NCBI GenBank assembly: GCA_023653785.1
Contig: JAMKCH010007086.1
Coordinates: 23,133 to 87,132 of the forward strand
Origin: Ophioderma brevispina
Lineage: Eukaryota > Echinodermata > Ophiuroidea > Amphilepidida > Ophiodermatidae
Length of the DNA: 64,000 bases
Reading direction: 5' to 3'
Part shown: positions 19,640 through 31,863 of the stretch, piece after piece
How positions within the stretch are numbered: position 1 is the first letter of the stretch
Layout of the letters: every line of letters begins with the position of its first letter
Position numbers and translations under genes: made by a program
Notes under the pieces: generated by a model
Told to the model about the DNA's origin: nothing
The model's database searches: none
The model's input: only the letters and a program-made list of their open reading frames with translations

Positions 19640-21950
19640 AAACGGTCAGACAACTCGGGATGGTTGATTTCCTATACCGTGTTGTCCTGCATTTAGGCAT
19701 ATCCAACTGTTGCGAACCTGCTAAGGGGTCTGCCATGTCTGACAGCCCTTGTAGCAGGAAGCATGACTATGCCTCCTATCAGACTTAAAAATGTTTCTTC
19801 CAAACCCACGGAGGAGTGTTCCGATATGCATTGAGGGAAGTAAATTTAACGTTTGCAAAGCCTGATCATATGAACCGTATCGGTCTCCCAAAATTATCGA
19901 CAAGACGCTTTGGAATTATCTCCATCTGATTGGCTTTGTGATTAGTAAGACTAGTGTGCCATACAGGGCCGATATTATAAACTGGGCGAAATATCTGGAA
20001 GACCGAAGAAGGACAGATCATCTACAGAAGCCCCAAAACTGTTCAGAACATTCAACATAATAAATTCGTTTTGAAGCCTTCTTAATCATCTCACTAACCT
20101 GAATATCCCCAACTGAGATTGTTTTGAATTGTCACACCCAACAGTTTAATAGAATCTGCTAGCGTAGTTTCATTTCTGTTGCCATTAAGTATAAAATTGG
20201 GAAATTGTGGTTTATTTTTCAAAGGAAATATCTGCATTATATGACCGCTTTCGGGCTTTGGAAGCATGTCATTTCTATTACACACGCCCCCAATGATCAA
20301 AGTATCCTCTTGCAATTGAGATCTATTGTGCGGTTTTTATATTAATAACTTCTCAGGGTCAAGTCTTCCACATACTTCCACCGCCGAGTTGTGCATCATA
20401 GCAGAATCGTTGCCACAGCGAAAGATTATAGGCCCAAAAATTGGTACCTTGTGGAAACACCGCCCCCATATTGAAGGAGTGGGACGATTCCCTGGATTTT
20501 ACAGTTTGAGTGCGATTCTGTTTAGGAAGCTGCAATATACAGGGATTATGCGGGTGACTTAACCCTAGTCAATTAATTTATTAATTGCATATTATGGTTG
20601 ATCTGTCAAAAGCCATAGTAAAATCGATGGCACATACAAGAGGCGTAATGACCGGGCTTATCAATTCCCCCTAAGGACTGTGTCAACAAGATCAACCAAA
20701 TAATGAGTGTAGAACTGTCAGGTATATTACAAAATCTTGCAAGTCCAATGGGGCCAGAAATTATCAGCTAACGTACAATCAGCCAAAAAACTTCTCAAAA
20801 TTTCCCAAATGAATTAGTAGACTGATGTCGTAATTTGTCCAAGTGTTTGGCATTCTGGACTTAGGGAATTGGTGTGATAGACGAAGTCTTCCAAACATTG
20901 GAAATACCCCTTCTTGTAAACAAACATTAAAAAATATGAGTCAAAGGCAATAACTAAATCCCAAACAAATTCTTTAGTTATCTTAGAAGGAATATCACTC
21001 GGATGGGTTGCTTTTGTAGTCTTTATCCTATTCAAAACCATACGGACTTCCCTAGGAGTGATAACAGGGGGTGGACAGCGTTGGCCTATATGCTGGCAAA
21101 TTAGCAAGATCAAATAGTGGCATTTCATTTAAAACGCTAGCGAAATGTTTGTTTATAACTTTTGCAAGTTGTCTGGGGTCTTTGGAAAGATGATCCATAT
21201 TGAGACTAGATTTGCCCTTGAGCCTGTAAGATTTTTTTACATAACTATGCATTTTTAGGGTATTTGTTTTCAAACCTTCCAATGAATTTTATAATATTGC
21301 ACTTTTGCTTTACATATTCTCTTTGGATTTCATTTCGAAGTTTTTTTAGATCTTGGGACGATCTCCCAGTTTGGATGCTCATCCGAGCATTAATTTTGTT
21401 TTTCGTCTATCAGTCACCATGGCTTATCAGTCGGTTTGTACTTCACTAGTTTACTGGGAAAAAATAAGTTTACTATTTATTCAAGAGGATCTTTTCAAAA
21501 ACAATTCGGCTTTTTTATCTTCATCATTCGCGGCGTATATCTGTCCCATGTCTCATTTATAATACCCTGACCAAAAAGCACGTTTCGCCAATCGGTCAGG
21601 GGCGCTCTTTATAGTAAGATTTTGGAGCGGCATATGATTTTGGGAGAAAGAACGAATTACGCAGCATGTTTAATTTTTCCCAAGAGGTGCTAATGTAAAT
21701 GGATCATTAAAATATGCAAATATATCGGTCACTATTTTGTCAAGAATTGATGAATTTCCCTGGTCGGGGGAAAGTGCACAACAGAATTCATATCTATGTG
21801 GTTCGATGTCGTGGTATCAAAATCAGTAAGTAGCCCATGATTACCAAAGACACTTTTTGGTATAGACCGCAAAAATGTCATAGTCGGTGAGAAATGCCGT
21901 GAGAAGACAGTCAAGCTTACACTTTGGTGGGAAGTAAACGCAAAACAAAC
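19640..21950 (-). pseudogene. Minus-strand LINE ORF2 (CR1/Jockey-superfamily RT)
   Basis: Reading downwards: possible endonuclease end near 21830 (NHGLLTDFD), a linker with AKVQYYK (about 21300), MHSYVKKSYRLKGKSS and DHLSKDPRQLAKVINKHFAS (about 21190-21130), pre-RT ITPREVRMVLNRI (about 21065-21025), a DIPSKITKEFVWDL block (about 21000-20960), VDFT-AFDR-like motif A (about 20620), a frameshifted VPQGT-type block (about 20445), KLLGVTIQNNLSW (about 20150-20110) and the C-terminal RIILGDRYGSYDQALQTLNL (about 19905-19850). The order is that of a complete RT domain with C-terminal region, broken by frameshifts and stops. The 3' end lies near 19640. Confidence 0.82.
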
Positions 21951-22416
21951 ATATAAATCATGCTTAAAAGTGGTTAATGTTATCATTTTAAAAAAATCGT
22001 GACAATAAATAACAATCAGGAACAATTAAGTGACATGTGACAATAAGCAATCTATGTTAACGCTCAATTAAAAAAAAGTACACCACTCGCCTGATTGGAA
22101 ACGTTTTGAATTATACTCCATTCCAACCGCTGACGGACTAGCCTCTCAAAGCCATTGAAAAAAACACTAGCGGGGCTTAATGTTTACCCAAGCCAGTTCT
22201 GTTTGATACGTTAGAGGGCAAATCATTGATTACAATAGTAACACTGTGGTAGCCTATTTGAAATAATTGTCGAGGTCGCAAGACCTTGACACTTGCTCCG
22301 AATTACACAATAATGATGATAGACATTCACTATGAGTTAACAATATCTCATCCACCAGACACAGTTTCATTTGGTTGTACTTATACGTGCTTGACCTGAA
22401 CTGACCTTGTGTGATC
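21951..22416. other. Interval without a recognised gene
   Basis: No motif. The first part may still be decayed LINE endonuclease. Confidence 0.35.

Positions 22417-22442
<26 letters not shown>
22417..22442. repeat. Poly-T run
   Basis: More than 20 consecutive T residues next to the foldback element. Confidence 0.9.
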
Positions 22443-22450
<8 letters not shown>

Positions 22451-22463
22451 CCTCAAAAACCAA

Positions 22464-22634
22464 GGGGTGTATTTTTCTAAATACATTGGGTGAATGAAAG
22501 CTACTGAACATGTTCCAAAAAGGGAATTGGGAGATTTTACTAGCTCATAGTGACTATTAGTCTAGTAAAATCTTAATTCCCTGGCACAGTTCAGTACCTT
22601 CCATTCGCCAGTGTATTTAGAAAATACACCCCCG
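22464..22634. mobile_element. Foldback (palindromic MITE-like) element
   Basis: The left arm GGGGTGTATTTTTCTAAATAC pairs with the right arm GTATTTAGAAAATACACCCC. The pairing continues inward (TTCAGTA/TACTGAA, GGGAATT/AATTCCC, GATTTTACTAG/CTAGTAAAATC) to a loop of about 18 bases near 22545. Nearly the whole 170 bp is one imperfect hairpin. No coding capacity. Confidence 0.85.
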
Positions 22635-23304
22635 GGTTTTTTGTCGTATGATATATGATACACAGATCAGCACAATGTAGTTCATGTCAATGTATGAAGA
22701 AGTGCAACCCATATGAACTGTGTCTGTGGTGAATGAGCATATTGTAACTCATATTGAGAATCCTTTCGTATATAACAATTTAGCATAATTACATTATACC
22801 CTTCGCACCAATGTATCATTGTATTGTGCTTTATTCGCTTAACGTTTGACGGGATGATAGTTATTTTAGTATAAAATTTTTCCTGCATTTTTCTGCACGC
22901 CCTCTCAGAATGAAAGGAATCGTTGAAAACTTCTAATGAAGCGACACAACTAAAAAACCTATAGTTCTTTCTAAATAATCCTATCAGCCATTGTTTTGAC
23001 AAATTTTTAGTTATAAAAAATGTGGTGATACATTTAATTTTACAGGGCATTCGTTATCCTACACAATTTGTTGTGCAAAGTTGATAGAAACAAATTAAAC
23101 TTTGTAATTTGTTCGTAAACGCTATAGTTTTAACAACTGTTTAACAAAACAATTAATTTTTAGATTTTTAAGCTATAGATGATTACTAGCACGCCTGTAA
23201 AACATTACGTATGTGTTAAACAGTGCGATCAGCTTACTTGTGATCTTGTGTGTAAATTATGCTCTCTAAATGTAATATGTTACGCAGTGTATGATTGTGA
23301 TCCT
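22635..23304. other. Interval without a recognised gene
   Basis: AT-rich. A minus-strand frame of 122 codons (22682-23050) has no motif I recognise. Confidence 0.35.
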
Positions 23305-23376
23305 CGTACCCATGTTAATCTGATTATATCAGGCTTTGCTAGTCTCGTGCACTGGTGTATTTGTGTGTATTGAATG
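23305..23376 (+). repeat. About 70-bp direct repeat, left copy
   Basis: CCATGTTAATCTG, ATATCAGGC, TTGCTAGTCTCGTGCACTGG and TGTATTGAATG recur in the same order at 23636-23703, on the other side of the tRNA-like segment. Confidence 0.8.
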
Positions 23377-23410
23377 CCGGACCGCTTGCCAATAAGTACT
23401 CAGTTGCAGG

Positions 23411-23635
23411 GCTGTTTGTATCGGGTATCCCGGGTAGCCCAGTTTGTAGACCACTGGTCTTGTATGCCAGAGGTCACCGGTTCGAATTCTGGCCCAGGCA
23501 CGCGTGCCCTTGAATACCCTTGTGAGATATATCTGTGTTGGTATTTACTGTTTATGTGTTTTAACATGCGATGCGCCTTCCAAAATCATATTCAAATTCA
23601 AAATTTATTTTCATTCATACATAAACATACATACC
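23411..23635 (+). mobile_element. tRNA-derived SINE-like element
   Basis: An A-box-like stretch GGGTAGCCCAGTTTGTAG (A box 23435-23446) and a B-box GGTTCGAATTC (23479-23489) stand at normal RNA polymerase III spacing. Downstream, a body ends in a LINE-type 3' tail (ATTCAAATTCAAAATTTATT, about 23588-23610). It does not close into a proper tRNA cloverleaf acceptor stem, so a SINE is more likely than a tRNA gene. Confidence 0.6.
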
Positions 23636-23703
23636 CAATGTTAATCTGTACCTGATGATATCAGGCTTGCTAGTCTCGTGCACTGGTGTGTATGTATTGA
23701 ATG
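23636..23703 (+). repeat. About 70-bp direct repeat, right copy
   Basis: See the left copy at 23305-23376. Small indels distinguish the two. Confidence 0.8.
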
Positions 23704-24057
23704 TGTGAGTTGTGTGTATTGAATGTGTGTGTCGGACATGTTTATTTATTGTATATCATTGTTTGTTCTGTCCTGTCCTTGTATGTCTGTCGTGTATGTT
23801 TTTGTCCTTATGTTATTATTAATATGTAACTTTACTTGAAGAGGTTATTGCACCCTCACGCTCCGCGTTTAACAATGTCCTCATTCATCACTCATGTATT
23901 TACATAACTTAGTGTATATACTACACTTATCACTTATAATGCTAATATAATTATATTACTTTACTTATTTATATCGTTTATTGGCTATTTAACTTTTGTA
24001 ATGCTAGTTATTGTATATTGCTTCTGTGATGAATAAAAATTTTGATTGATTGATTGA
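23704..24057 (+). mobile_element. Probable LINE 3' end with GATT repeat tail
   Basis: AT-rich, UTR-like sequence ending GAATAAAAATTTTGATTGATTGATTGAT. A short tandem tail after an A-rich stretch is the usual 3' end of CR1-group LINEs or their SINEs. No coding part remains. Confidence 0.5.
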
Positions 24058-24074
24058 TATAAACATATACACAT

Positions 24075-25287
24075 ACAATGAATGAGGAAAATGTTCAATA
24101 GACCTAAACGGCCTGAAGAGCATCACCTGAAATTAACATGTTACCTACAAAACAATACACGCAATACAACGTCAAACCAGGAGCCAGTTCACAAAAAAAT
24201 TATGCAAAGAAAACATCAAATGTGATACCGCGTAAAAATGATAGTCCGAAGTTAAAGAACCAGACAATAACTAAACATAATTTGACAAAAGTTGATTTTT
24301 CATTTTTGATTTGAAGTTTTTAATTGATTTTGCCATCCTAATAGTTTTGCTAATTGTATTCCATGTTTTCGGGCCTGCTACTCTTATTGATTTACTTGCA
24401 AAGGTCGTTTTTATTTAACAGATCATGTAATTATCGGTAGGCTTATTTCTTGTCTGGTATCTATGTACGATTCTCTGGCTAGCAAAATAACATTTGAAGG
24501 CTTCTGGTAATTGCTGAGGTGCTGAGTGGCTCAAATAATGACTATTTGAGATTATTCTCAGTGCCTTTTTTTTGGAGTTTAAATATTTTGTCCAAGTAAA
24601 TTTTATAAGTATTACCCCATGCTAGAATACCGTAGTTTATGTAAGGAAGTGTCAAAGTACAGTATAACGAATACATAACCCTTTCAGGAACGAAATGTTT
24701 CAGTTTTTTAATTACTCCTATTGCTTTTGAAATATTTCTAGATATGTTTTCAATATGCTATTTCCAAGTGAGACTTTCATCGATTGTCAATCCCAGAAAT
24801 TGTGTCTCATTTACTCATTTGAGCGTCGTATCGTCTAAAATAATGTTTCCATTTTCTCCACAATCATTTATACAAGTCGTTTTAAGATTTGTACCAAGAA
24901 TCATGTAATTTGTCTTGCTTGCAAACTGAAAGCTTGTTTGCTTTGAACCAATTGCTGACCTCTTTCAACTCGTTATTTATTAAATCAAATTTGGATACAA
25001 TATCTTTGTGTGAATAAGTAATTGTAGTATCATCTGCAAACAAGACAAAATTAGAGGATACTGGTAGTATTAACAATATTATTTACATAATAGTATAAAA
25101 AGGGACCTAAAATCGAACCTTGGGGAACACCACATAATACTTTTTTACAGTATGATTTACACGAGTTGTAATACACGTATTGTTTCCTGTTATACAAATA
25201 ATTAGTAAACCATTTTAAAACAGTACCTTTCTTTTCAATATTACGTAATGTGTTAAGGTAGCGATTATAATAATAATAAATAGTCAA
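24075..25287 (-). pseudogene. Minus-strand LINE RT fragment
   Basis: Reading downwards from 25287: LRNIEKKGTVLKWFTNYL and NRKQYVYYNS, then VLCGVPQGSILGPFLYYYVN (about 25145-25085), the active site NFVLFADDTTITY (about 25058-25018), LKEVSNWFKANKLSV (about 24980-24930) and, in other frames, ETQFLGLTIDESL (about 24810-24770) and a decayed C-terminal part. This is a CR1/Jockey-group RT, truncated at its 5' side before the palm domain and broken by several frameshifts. Its 3' end abuts, tail to tail, the plus-strand LINE-like tail ending at 24057. Confidence 0.85.
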
Positions 25288-25529
25288 TGTTTATTTAATC
25301 TCAAATCGTTGCCTGTAGGTCAAATTGATAGAGACTTTACAACTTAATAATTACTAGACAGAAACGATGCAACTTAGAGACACACCGAATGGGAACACAG
25401 TGCAAGCTTTCATGGTTCCTTTGCCATTTCAAATGAACCAAATGAGCGATTGCTACAGATTCTTAATCAATATCTGTTATACAAATTCAATCCCAAATGG
25501 ATGTTCTCGAATTAAATTCCAGCAAATCA

Positions 25530-25605
25530 CTTGCCAACTGAGATTAGAACCGAAGACCCTTTGCTCTAGAGGTAAGCTTGCTAACCGCTAGACCACGCCA
25601 TTGAG
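25530..25605 (-). mobile_element. tRNA-like SINE head
   Basis: On the minus strand the A-box TGGTCTAGCGGTTAG (25595-25581) and B-box GGTTCTAATCT (25551-25541) lie at polymerase III spacing. The acceptor ends do not pair, so I read it as a tRNA-derived SINE head or tRNA pseudogene rather than a functional tRNA. Confidence 0.55.
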
Positions 25606-25619
25606 CGTCAATATGATCT

Positions 25620-28260
25620 CGTGTGTTAGAATGTGCATTGTCTCCATTTTATATATGTTCCAGAGTATGATGAATGAGCCTCGTACCCACTGTTGCTTTA
25701 CTTAATATTTTTACTGACAGTCCGCATGTGGACAATGGGGGGGTGGTTCCTAGGACCCGCACTAATTAATTGACGGCATAGATTTTAATATTTCTTCATG
25801 AAAAGAATGTGATCAAAATTTTGACAAATAGTATTCGTTATTCGTAAACAGGCAAAATGTATTTTACGGATCCCTAACTTTTCCCCTTATGTGTTAATTT
25901 CCCACCATACCATTTAAAACAAGTAACGATCTCGATAAGCGCGGGAATTCATTCATGCTTAGCGCGCAACCTTATTTTGTATTTTTGTTGGTCATTTACA
26001 GTAATTTAAGTTATAGCCAGAAACTATTTATTAATGTGGGATGAAGGAAAGTTGCCCTTTTTTTGTAGTTTTATTGTGATTTTTTTTATTGATGAACACT
26101 CTTGGGGCCAAAACAAATTCCATCCATTAAGAAAAATCGCTAAAACGTTATAGACAAAACTTAAGTGAAGTATATTTCTTTAAAAAATAGTAAGGAAGAG
26201 CTGGCAACACAAAACCCACCATAATCTTTCCTAGAATAAGATGTTTTGAAGACTGTAAACACAACCTTTTAATAATGGTGTATTGCTTTTAACAACGCGC
26301 ATTTGGGGGTCTTGATTTTTACCTTATGTTAATACAAATGCAAAGTCTTGTTTTTAGAGTGTTTAATTGGCAATTTTAACCGATATATGCCTGCATAACA
26401 TAAACTTATTTCTTTGTTTGCAGATTATCCCGGAGAGACAGGTATTTTTTTGATTCATGTGAGTGCTTCAAATTGACAAAGAGAGAGAAAAGCGTCTCGA
26501 ACGCCTTCCCGTAGCATTTGCAACTAAAAGCGTAAATAAAACTGTTAATCCGCCGATTTACAGACAGACCACTCGTCCTATTATTGTATCGTATTACCAG
26601 GGCCCAAATCATAAAACCCTTGCTAGTTTAGCTGGCACTAAGTGCCTGGTACGTATTCTAAAAATCCCTATTATGCAACTACGGAGTTGGACAACTAAAA
26701 TTGAATCATAAAACCGTACTAGAACCCTTGCGCTCTACGAGTTACATACTAGAAAATCTAGTTGCACTACTCAATCTTTTTTCTACAGAATTGGGTGCTT
26801 TCGGTCGGAATGGCCTTGGTTGCAGTGTGGGGAATTGGGTGGGGGGGTTTTTGTCAATTCCAATACATTAAATGACTAACCCACCCTTTTGTGTTTGATC
26901 TTTTGCATCTCAGAGCATTTACATGCTTTGATCACCTGTGAACCATGATCAAATGATCCAATATAATTGTAGTAAGCTTCTGTATAAATATAGGCCTGTA
27001 CACAGGAGCAATCCTATACTATATATCCAGGAGTGCAATGGTTTTGGGGTAATAATATTATAATAGCCGTTTTGATAGTAGAGTGTATCGGTGCTCAATT
27101 GCTCAGAGCGCATAGCTCTGTAGCCGTGGCGCGTATGTTCCAAGGGTATTACGTTTGATAGAGATTACTTTTTGCAGTGGAAGTTTCTGGAGTTTTGAGT
27201 TATGGACAAGTAATTTAACAGAAGCAGAAATTATTAACTTCATATTTTGTTTTTCTTAATTTCTCATGAAAGTTGCAGATCTTTTGAACAAAGATTTAAA
27301 GAGATGATTTTTTATGTCACTGGGACCCTAGACTGCCCATAGTTAAATGCATGTAGCCTTTCACAAATTAACCGTTTGGAAATCCCTCAATGCCCAAATC
27401 GAGCAATCGTGTCCAAACCCTCCCGACAGACCACATTCTAGTCCTCACATGCTTAATCGAGTACGCTGTGACAACAGAAGATCAGACTGTTTGCTGCTTT
27501 GCCTATTGTAGTTTATAAACAGTACGATATGAATATTGGTGTCACGTTTCCGGTTCAGGTACCCAGTTCCACGTGTCAGGTCTCAGATACAGTTTGCTCT
27601 TCGGGGGCGACCGATATAATAAATATAAATCCTACTATGTAAATAAGGTCCTGTACCGGACCCCTTCCCAAAGTGCTATTATTTTTTTTTCCAAAAGACA
27701 CCGTGTATTAAGTCTAAACAGTACAAAATTACCTTTTTCCATTTCCTTTTTCCCTGATTCAATAACCCGACTGACGATGACGATAATCGGTTTTTTTTTT
27801 TCGCATGTAGTGATAACGTACGTCATTTTTACGTGATGGGGTTCCCGCCGAGCAAAATTAACCAATCAATGTGCCGTGCCGGGGGGGGTCATTCAAAATC
27901 TTATTTTTTTTCCAAAAATTGGCTGTTATTTCCCCATAATAAAATTCTTTTTAAGATTCAACAAAACATGTTATTGTCTTTAATAATTAATATTCAATTT
28001 GTCCCCGCATGATGTGAAAAAAGCTGGGTCCATAAGTCTACAAACTGAAAACATAGTCAGCCGGCTAAATACCCCTACCATGGACTGTATGAGCAGACGA
28101 ATCCCCGAGTTGTTTCAGCAGCTCAGCCCCTTGCGCGCGGCCTGCTGGTTATGCGTCGAGAGTTGACAAACAAAGGACGGACTCAAGCACTGAAAATATA
28201 AAGAATTTCTGTCTTTAATTCTGCTGTAATACTTCTTTTGAAAATTTTATTTTTATACTT
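25620..28260. other. Interval without a recognised gene
   Basis: AT-rich with homopolymer runs. Several open frames under 90 codons on both strands overlap one another and show no domain. Similar blocks AATCATAAAACC near 26610 and 26706 hint at a small unidentified repeat. Confidence 0.35.
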
Positions 28261-28267
28261 TTCTACT

Positions 28268-28600
28268 AGCAATCGATTCATTCTCAAATGGTAACATATC
28301 AAAGAGCTCTATATGGTACTGTACAAAATTATATGAACTTAGTAAACAAAGACAATTTTTGTTAATTATGAACAGCAGAATTAAAGAATTCTTTAATGTT
28401 TTTTTCAGTATTGATAATTTTACTAAGTCAAATCTATTCATTTACTTCAAATGTACCAATCAAAGAGCTCATATATGGTACTGTAAGCAACATTATATAA
28501 CTTTAGAAACAAGAACAATTTTTTTTAGAATTATGAACCAAACTAAAGTAATTCTTTAATGTTTTTTCAGTAAGTTTGATAATTTATTTTAATTTTCAAA
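28268..28600 (+). repeat. Direct tandem duplication, about 170-bp unit
   Basis: The unit beginning TCAAATG-TA-CA, followed by ATCAAAGAGCTC, TATATGGTACTGTA, AATTCTTTAATGTTTTTTTCAG and TTGATAATTT, occurs twice (about 28268-28433 and 28434-28600). The copies differ by small indels. Confidence 0.8.
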
Positions 28601-28740
28601 TATATAGCATTATTTGGGGCCTGTATTTACACATGTTAAAAGTTAATTGGGGTGCGGTTCCTTCCCATCGCTTGATATGACTTAAATGAGTTTGTAATCG
28701 TGGAATACTCCTGCCTCTGGCCATACTAGATACAAGTTTT

Positions 28741-29040
28741 TAACGTATTTTCCTTGGCAGGTTCAGTCGCCGCACCTAAAATCAAAGAGAACCCAAACTG
28801 CAATCGTTAATTTCACAGCTCGTCTAGTACTTTGCATCCGCCTATGGAGAAACGGTTGCAACGGCCATGTTACCTTTCAAACGAACCATGTAATCATGTC
28901 CAATGGAACACAGGTACCCAAGGTATGCAATGAAGAACGCCATTTCAACAAGACAAATCCATTCTCAAATGAACATAACGTTTAGAGGCGACAGTGGTAT
29001 GTGTACAATACAGAACCGGTGCCAGTGTTCCCTTTAAACA
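28741..29040 (-). pseudogene. Class A GPCR pseudogene, TM2-end to TM4 (inverted copy)
   Basis: The minus strand aligns at DNA level with 33710-34010: shared blocks include GCATACCTTGGGTACCTGTG and GTTTGAAAGGTA. Translated pieces are GTLAPVLY (end of TM2), HLRM, IAYLGYLCSIG-type TM3 text in shifted frames, a degraded ERY region, and RRAVKLTIAVWVLSLILGAA (TM4, keeping the conserved Trp). Frameshifts and stops break the frame, and TM1 and TM5-7 are not recognisable. It is the second copy of the receptor at 33449. Confidence 0.72.
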
Positions 29041-30361
29041 GTTCCGCAAAAGATGTAACCAAAGTACATATTTGTTATGGTATACATTCGACGAAAACCG
29101 CTACCATATAATGAAGTGGCAAAATTGCTCAACCCTGAAATAAAAAGCTCACCACGGTAGAACATAACCTGCTGACCAGCTTGTCCAAGTCTGAATGGGC
29201 TGCTTCTTTGTTTTGGGATGATTATTTTGTATTTCCATGTTGTACAGGGTGTCATCTCAGCATTAACTGAAAGATTACTCTGTTGTCCACGGGTAAATGA
29301 CGATTCGGATGTTCATTGAGATTTGATAAAATGGTTTTTTATAGCATTTGCCACGTGTTTGGCAAGGTGCAGACGCATTTGTTAAGACAAATACCATCTA
29401 CATCCTCATCAAAGTTTCAGCGATTTCTGATTTCATCACACCAAATCATTCGCTCATCTATATCGAACAGATTACAAACAACACAACTTTTGCTTTTTGC
29501 TCCTTAAAGGAATATGTAAGCGAAAGTCACAATTTGATTACATACCAATCATCTTGCAAGAAGTACAACAAAGTAAAAAAATAATGCACAGCTGATAAGA
29601 CTCGATAAAGTACCCAGACGTTATCCAAGAACTTATAGGAAAAATAATCTTACCTACTCATTGCGTTTTACTTTAATACAAAATAGAATCATCGTTTTTC
29701 GTGTGGGTCGGCGCGCCATGGCGAGAAATTGTTTGATCCAACCAGCCCGAGTGTGGTCCGTGCCGCACGAAACCAAAATAAATAGACACGGTCAGACAAA
29801 AGCGAAAATAGAGGTCTCTAGCCGGACGCGAAAAAAGTACACACCCCGAAGATACGAATTGGCGAGCGGGGTGTACAATGCTTGACCTATGAACAAAGTC
29901 TCCTAATTTAAAATTTGTCTGATGTGTAACTCGGCGCCACAGGAGAAGATGTAAATACAAAAGCAATACAAATACAGATTATATTAACTATGTGGCAACG
30001 AAGGAGATTCGCTTTTCAACTTCATTTGAGAGGTTTACTTCTACCTCGTAGCTAGTAAATTAAATTCAAATTAAAAAAAAAAAAAAAAAAAAAAAAGAAA
30101 CTGGTTATTTTTTAGAAACAGTAATCTATAAATAATTAAAAGTCGCTCCCACCCACCCGAAAAATTGAACATGGGTGGGGGGAACGCTCTTTTTCGGAGT
30201 CGCAATTTCAAAATAAATTATAAATTTATTATCTATCCTCCTTTGGGACCCAAGATTTTTTTTTTGCGCACTGTTTGTTAACAGACAGCCAAAGTTAATT
30301 TTGCTCAGAGTTTCTGTAATTCCCTTAAATTCATTGCGCAATTTTGGTGGGAAAATTCAAA
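29041..30361. other. Interval without a recognised gene
   Basis: Includes a poly-A run of about 25 bases near 30072-30096. Open frames around 29316-29885 carry no recognised domain. Confidence 0.35.
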
Positions 30362-30365
30362 CCGG

Positions 30366-30537
30366 TGGTGGCAGGAATATAGTCTCCTGAGTCACATCCG
30401 CCTACAACGGTGTAGAATAGAGCGTTTTCGATTCATTTGACTCTTCACTTAACATTAGTTTTCCCGCTTTATAGTCCGTTGTCCGTCTATGGAGCCCGGG
30501 GGGGCTAATGGTTCCTGCCGGACCATATCTCCTTTTA
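30366..30537 (-). mobile_element. CCGG-flanked MITE, copy 2 (diverged)
   Basis: Bounded by CCGG at 30362-30365 and 30538-30541. The core TTTGACTCTTCACTTAACATTAG and GTCTATGGAGCCC blocks match the copy at 63612-63777 in the same orientation, with the terminal TGT motifs eroded. Confidence 0.75.
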
Positions 30538-30541
30538 CCGG

Positions 30542-31170
30542 CCATTGTTTAAGAAAGAGAGCAACGTTTCCTGATCATTAACAAAATCTTTAAGTACTAG
30601 CGTTTTTGGGCTAATGATTTTGTAAGGGTCGGTGTTATGTTAGGAAGTCGATTTTATGGGATCACATGACCTTAGTGCATTGTGGACGGACTCGATAACA
30701 CCCTCCTGGGCAACATCTGTATTATTTTAATCAACATAAGATGCTTCCCCCAGTCCAGCGTCGTTAGCTTTTTTTTAGAATAGAATAGAAGCCGCAGAAG
30801 CAACATTAATAAGCTTATTTAACTTCAAAAAGGTCATGTATCCCACAAAAATCCTATACAAAACCATTTTAGACGCACAAAAAACCCCTAAATTTTACAC
30901 TCATTTAAACCACAAAAATAAAAATGAACAAAAATCAATTACACTAATTTTCAAATACGAAATTAAAAAAGAAAATAAAGTAGATAAAACATGACAACAT
31001 ATTTGAAATAAAAACACCAAATAAAGTAATAAATTGGATGAAATATACATAACATTTAAATAAGGAAGCTTCCGTACCACCGGTTTTTTTCGGGCTTGAC
31101 AAGATCAGAAACAAATTCCACTTCCACCGTGCGCTGTATTCTTTGTTATCTATTCGTAAATGAACGACGC
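30542..31170. other. Interval without a recognised gene
   Basis: AT-rich; nothing recognised. Confidence 0.35.
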
Positions 31171-31318
31171 GCGCACACACACACACAACACACACCACAC
31201 CATCGTGCACGCACACATCTCAGCGCACACCCCCCAACACACCCACACAACCCTTCACACACACACACGCACACACCCACACCCTCGCACACACACACAC
31301 AAACCGCCCGCACGCACT
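31171..31318 (+). repeat. CA-rich microsatellite
   Basis: Interrupted (CA)n with CGCA and CCCA variants. Frames across it are low-complexity by-products. Confidence 0.85.
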
Positions 31319-31581
31319 ATCTACCACTAAACCAAAGTGCAATTCTAAGTTGCATGCCTTTTTCGTGAAAATAACAGTCTTTAACGCACATAACTGTATT
31401 GGTTAACTTAAAGGTGCATTGTTCCCGATTTAGGTGTATTTTGTTTTCCTTTCTACTTGATAAGAAGCCTGGCACGCGCACATACAACCCCATCAAGTAC
31501 CGTGGAACAAACTTGCGGTTTTGATGGTAGACGTAATAATTCATGTTGCGAAAGCCCTATTCTACTGGTGCCTAATAATGA

Positions 31582-31863
31582 TTGTTAACCACTACAAGTG
31601 GTTTTTTGTTTATATCTGTGGTAATGAATGAATTTGAGGGCTCAAAGTTCACACGACAAGGAGAAAAATACGGCCTTTCATCTGGTATCAAAATCGATAC
31701 TACTCTACGTCCGGGTAAATCAGGAGTTCCCAGACGATCGACCAACGCACCTTTAGGCGCACCCGCGAAAGCCCTGTTGTTTTTAACGAACGGCATGGAT
31801 AGCGAATGGACTCTTCTTGGCATACACTTGAGGAGTAGGAAACACAATTCATTTAAAGTATAG
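31582..31863 (+). CDS. Unrecognised open frame, possible exon or relic
   Basis: A 93-codon frame (start MLTTTSGFLF, end RKHNSFKV) in sequence more GC-rich than its surroundings, and also open on the opposite strand (31572-31847). I see no signal peptide, transmembrane segment or known motif on either strand. It is listed only because composition and length stand out; the true coding strand, if any, is undecided. Confidence 0.12.
   Translation: MLTTTSGFLFISVVMNEFEGSKFTRQGEKYGLSSGIKIDTTLRPGKSGVPRRSTNAPLGAPAKALLFLTNGMDSEWTLLGIHLRSRKHNSFKV

Noticed and set aside
25530..25605. Functional tRNA gene
   Set aside because: A and B boxes are present but no acceptor stem forms; a SINE head is the better reading.
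31096..31368. His/Thr-rich protein
   Set aside because: Translation of a CA microsatellite.
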